Shown here piece by piece: positions 6,342 to 6,421 of a stretch of 6,421 nt of DNA. The stretch's first letter is position 1; every line of letters begins with the position of its first letter. Under the pieces are notes generated by a model. It was not told the origin of the DNA, did not search any database, and worked only from the letters and a program-made list of their open reading frames with translations. A program made the translations under genes and the position numbers. The DNA is from Klebsiella pneumoniae (GTDB taxonomy: Bacteria > Pseudomonadota > Gammaproteobacteria > Ga0077536). The stretch is from assembly GCA_945873015.1 (NCBI GenBank), contig CAMCBY010000250.1:1-6421 (forward strand), in the 5' to 3' direction.

Positions 6342-6421
6342 GTAGGTGCGAATTCATTCGCACATTCAAGTCTGGCTGAGCCGCACAGGCGCGCCTTTGA
6401 ATGTGCGAATGAATTCGCACC
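6342..6421. repeat. REPIN copy C (inverted REP doublet, cut at the right edge)
   Basis: GTAG (6342-6345) and GTGCGAATTCATTCGCAC (6346-6363) form the left arm; GTGCGAATGAATTCGCAC (6403-6420) plus one C at 6421 is the right arm, whose CTAC end is cut off by the window. Arms 6345-6369 and 6397-6421 are perfect 25-nt reverse complements, including ATTCAA on the inner side. The 57-nt period and 39-nt spacer equal those of copies A and B. It lies 28 nt upstream of the ligase start, so it would fall in the leader of that mRNA or between that gene and an unseen upstream one. Confidence 0.87.

Overview
This is a GC-rich proteobacterial-looking stretch. It holds four protein-coding genes, all on ordinary chromosomal-type families, and three copies of an intergenic palindromic repeat that I read as a REPIN (a doublet of REP sequences in inverted orientation). 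The organism cannot be named from the sequence. The GTAG-headed REP repeats, the high GC and the gene families suggest a gammaproteobacterium, possibly related to pseudomonads, but this is inference.

Layout. Positions 1-593 (minus strand) hold the N-terminal part of a class III, glutamate-1-semialdehyde-aminomutase-like PLP enzyme that runs off the left edge. Positions 594-750 are intergenic and carry REPIN copy A (672-754) and a possible promoter for the aminotransferase. Positions 751-3204 (minus) encode a complete P-type cation-transporting ATPase. Positions 3205-3431 are a divergent intergenic region. Positions 3432-4634 (plus) encode a complete luciferase-like flavin-dependent monooxygenase, best read as starting at a GTG with a good ribosome binding site. 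Positions 4635-4747 lie between convergent genes and are filled by a strong GC-rich hairpin and REPIN copy B. Positions 4748-6313 (minus) encode a complete acyl-CoA synthetase / AMP-ligase. Positions 6314-6421 carry REPIN copy C, cut by the window edge.

The genes do not form one obvious operon: the ATPase and aminotransferase are co-directional but separated by REPIN A, and the monooxygenase points the other way and converges with the ligase. A shared pathway of ligase, monooxygenase and aminotransferase is possible but not shown by the sequence.

The most interesting structure is the repeat family. All three copies have exactly the same geometry: two 18-nt palindromes whose starts lie 57 nt apart with a 39-nt spacer, although the spacers differ in sequence. 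In two of the three copies the conserved GTAG head of the REP provides the TAG stop codon of the adjacent gene (ATPase and ligase). One diverged arm of copy B has a paired base change that keeps its hairpin. No REP-associated transposase (RAYT) gene is visible in the window.
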